Position numbers and translations under genes: made by a program. From positions 1-64,000 of the forward strand of contig NZ_KZ679038.1 of assembly GCF_003024195.1 (NCBI RefSeq): 64,000 bases of DNA, written 5' to 3'. This document shows, piece by piece, positions 62,447 to 64,000 of the stretch. The notes beneath the pieces were generated by a model. That model was not told the DNA's origin. It saw only the letters and a program-made list of their open reading frames with translations, and searched no databases. Numbering within the stretch: the stretch's first letter is position 1; each line of letters opens with the position of its first letter. The DNA comes from Streptomyces dioscori (GTDB lineage: Bacteria; Actinomycetota; Actinomycetes; Streptomycetales; Streptomycetaceae).

Positions 62447-63343
62447 ATGCACACCGGGGACGACGTCAACTCTCTCGACACGGCGACGAGGCAGTTCCTC
62501 GCGGTGCGTCCTCAGCTCTTCGGCATCGCCTACCGAATGCTGGGCAGCGCCGCGGAGGCGGAGGACGTGTGCCAGGAGACCTGGGTCCGGTGGCAGAACG
62601 CCGACCGCTCGGACATCGTCGAACCGGCCGCCTTCCTCACCACCATCGCCACCCGTCTCGCGATCAACACGGCACAGTCCGCGAGGGTGCGCCGCGAGGC
62701 GTACGTGGGACCGTGGCTCCCCGAGCCCGTCGACACCGGCCCGGACCCGCAGGTGGGTGCGGAGCGTGCCGAAGCGGTCGAGCTGGCGGTCCTGCTGATC
62801 CTGGAGAAGCTGAACCCGGTGGAGCGGGCCGCGTACGTGCTGCGGGAGGCGTTCGACTACCCCTACCGGCAGGTCGCGGACATCCTGGAGACCAGTGAGG
62901 CCAACACCCGCCAGCTGGTGAGCCGGGCCCGCAAGCATCTGGCCACCGAGCGGCGGGAACAGGTCGACCGCGGTGCGCACCGGCGGCTGCTGGAGGTGTT
63001 CCTCACCGCGGCACGGACCGGCGATCTGGCGGTGCTGGAGGACGTCCTCGCGGCGGATGTCGTCAGCTACACCGACGGGAACGGGATGCGGGGCGCTTCG
63101 CGGGTCCCGGTCGTCGGCGTCACTCGGGTCTCCCGCTACCTCGCCGCCTTCGCCCCTCGTTTCTGGCCGGAGGCGGACGTGCGCTGGGTCGAGGCCAACG
63201 GCCGGCCGGCCGTTCTCGTCCAATCCGGCGGGAACGCCGTCGCCCTGCTCTCCGTCGACGTGTCGGCGGAGGGGATCGACCGCATCATGTGGGTGATGGC
63301 CCCGGCCAAACTGGCACCCTTCGTGGCAGCGCTGAACACCTGA
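62447..63343 (+). CDS. ECF41 group RNA polymerase sigma factor (SigJ-like)
   Basis: A 298-residue ECF sigma factor with a C-terminal SnoaL-like extension. Region 2 lies at about residues 15-75 (FLAVRPQLFGIAYRMLGSAA, EDVCQETWVRWQNAD), WLPEP at 90-94 is the ECF41 linker motif, region 4 at about 115-165 (LILEKLNPVERAAYVLREAF, YRQVADILETSEANTRQLVS). The C-terminal domain (about 180-298) holds a TDGNGM motif in place of the usual DGGGK and MAPAKL in place of NPDKL, both known to modulate activity. ECF41 has no anti-sigma protein; the extension does that job. AAAGGG precedes the ATG. Confidence 0.93.
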   Translation: MHTGDDVNSLDTATRQFLAVRPQLFGIAYRMLGSAAEAEDVCQETWVRWQNADRSDIVEPAAFLTTIATRLAINTAQSARVRREAYVGPWLPEPVDTGPDPQVGAERAEAVELAVLLILEKLNPVERAAYVLREAFDYPYRQVADILETSEANTRQLVSRARKHLATERREQVDRGAHRRLLEVFLTAARTGDLAVLEDVLAADVVSYTDGNGMRGASRVPVVGVTRVSRYLAAFAPRFWPEADVRWVEANGRPAVLVQSGGNAVALLSVDVSAEGIDRIMWVMAPAKLAPFVAALNT

Positions 63344-63546
63344 CTCCTCGCCGCCGGAGGCCGTCACGCCCGTGAGGACGGACTCCGGCGGGAGCCCGCT
63401 GACGCGCTGACTCGCTGACTCGCTGACGAACCTGCTCCCCTGGTGCACCCTGCAGGCCACCGTGCTCGGTGCCACCGGGCCACCGTGTCACAAACAGCAG
63501 GTCCCACCGGTCGTACTGGATGAAGACCCCAGCGATCGGAGCAATC

Positions 63547-64000
63547 GTGGCTATCACCGAGAAGCGTCTGTCCACCATGGTGTTGGTGATCGGTACGGGC
63601 GGGGCCGGACTGCGGGCGGCGATCGAGCTGGCCGAGTCGGGCACGGACGTCCTGGCGGTCGGCAAGCGCCCCAAGGAGGACGCGCACACCGCCCTGGCCG
63701 CCGGGGGCATCAACGCCGCCCTGGCGACCATGGACCCGGAGGACAGCTGGCAGCAGCACGCCGCGGACACGCTCAAGGAGAGCTACCTGCTGGCCGATCC
63801 CCGTACCGCCGAGATCGTCACCCGGGGCGCGGCCCTGGGGATCGACGACCTGGAGCGCTACGGCATGGCCTTCGCGAGGGAGGAGGACGGCCGGATCTCC
63901 CAGCGCTTCTTCGGCGCGCACAAGTTCCGGCGGACCGCCTTCGCCGGTGACTACACGGGCCTGGAGATCCAGCGCACGCTGATCAGGCGGGCGAACCAGT
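63547..64000 (+). CDS. fumarate reductase/L-aspartate oxidase-type flavoprotein, 5' part
   Basis: A flavoprotein cut by the window end, 151 residues visible. The N-terminal FAD-binding motif is MVLVIGTGGAGLRAAIELAE, followed by GGINAALATMDPEDSWQQHA, DTLKESYLLADPRTAEIVTR and ISQRFFGAHKFRRTAFAGDY. These match the flavoprotein subunits of succinate dehydrogenase/fumarate reductase and L-aspartate oxidase. The GTG at 63547 follows GGAG. The 3' end is outside the window, so the subfamily cannot be fixed. Between the ECF41 stop and this gene is a spacer with a short GCTGACTC-type tandem array around 63398-63427. Confidence 0.88.
   Translation, partial: MAITEKRLSTMVLVIGTGGAGLRAAIELAESGTDVLAVGKRPKEDAHTALAAGGINAALATMDPEDSWQQHAADTLKESYLLADPRTAEIVTRGAALGIDDLERYGMAFAREEDGRISQRFFGAHKFRRTAFAGDYTGLEIQRTLIRRANQ

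Overview
The window is high-GC actinobacterial DNA and almost certainly comes from a Streptomyces or close relative. Three things point there: strong G/C bias at third codon positions, frequent GTG starts with purine-rich ribosome sites, and the typical families present (an AfsR/SARP regulator, an ECF41 sigma factor, DUF5937 regulators, a lipobox-rich secretome and sugar ABC operons without their own ATPase). The mix of secondary catabolic operons, many one-gene regulators, an IS remnant and several decayed genes suggests an accessory or chromosome-arm region. No rRNA, tRNA, CRISPR array, phage module or obvious biosynthetic gene cluster was seen. The first ~99 bases are C/G homopolymer and look like an assembly or read-end artefact.

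Layout. 0.1-5 kb: decayed AraC gene, DUF2238 membrane protein, HEAT-repeat protein, DUF1330 protein, transposase remnant and an unknown small protein. 5.1-9.0 kb: a compact cassette (aldo/keto reductase, TetR regulator, SnoaL-like protein, Gfo/Idh/MocA protein) bounded by two ~145-bp direct repeats, with related TetR-type operators in its intergenic spaces. 9.2-12.8 kb: a GH10 xylanase lipoprotein and an FG-GAP repeat protein. 13.4-18.2 kb: monooxygenase/MerR divergent pair, DinB-like protein, lipoprotein, PemK-like toxin-fold protein and an SDR-TetR operon. 18.3-22.1 kb: ACAD-like flavoprotein with divergent AraC, LLM-class oxidoreductase and Lrp regulator. 22.3-27.5 kb: branched-chain 2-oxoacid dehydrogenase operon (E1alpha, E1beta, E2) with an acyl-CoA dehydrogenase and an internally deleted SDR. 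27.6-33.3 kb: ArsR-like regulator, I36-like secreted protein, lipoprotein and a large SARP. 33.7-40.0 kb: a cell-surface signalling block with an ECF sigma factor, two lipoproteins (PF03640 repeats; CHRD plus DUF3455), a further lipoprotein and a Ser/Thr kinase fused to a periplasmic-binding-type sensor. 40.2-46.5 kb: siderophore-interacting protein, membrane protein, cytochrome P450, membrane-anchored PemK-like protein, Nudix and HIT proteins.

46.6-57.6 kb is a pentose/xylan-oligosaccharide island. It holds a FadR-type regulator with its operator, an IlvD/Edd pentonate dehydratase, a FAH-family (XylX-like) enzyme, a GH3 beta-xylosidase/glucosidase, two permeases, a binding lipoprotein and a divergent LacI repressor with two identical 18-bp operators. 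Together with the GH10 xylanase at 9.2 kb this fits extracellular xylan attack, oligosaccharide import, intracellular cleavage and non-phosphorylative pentose oxidation, though the sugar dehydrogenase, lactonase and last dehydrogenase are not in the window.

57.6-64.0 kb: AraC regulator, two SDRs, an XRE regulator, an AhpD-like protein behind a clear ECF41-type promoter, the ECF41 sigma factor itself, and the 5' part of a fumarate reductase/L-aspartate oxidase-type flavoprotein cut by the window end.
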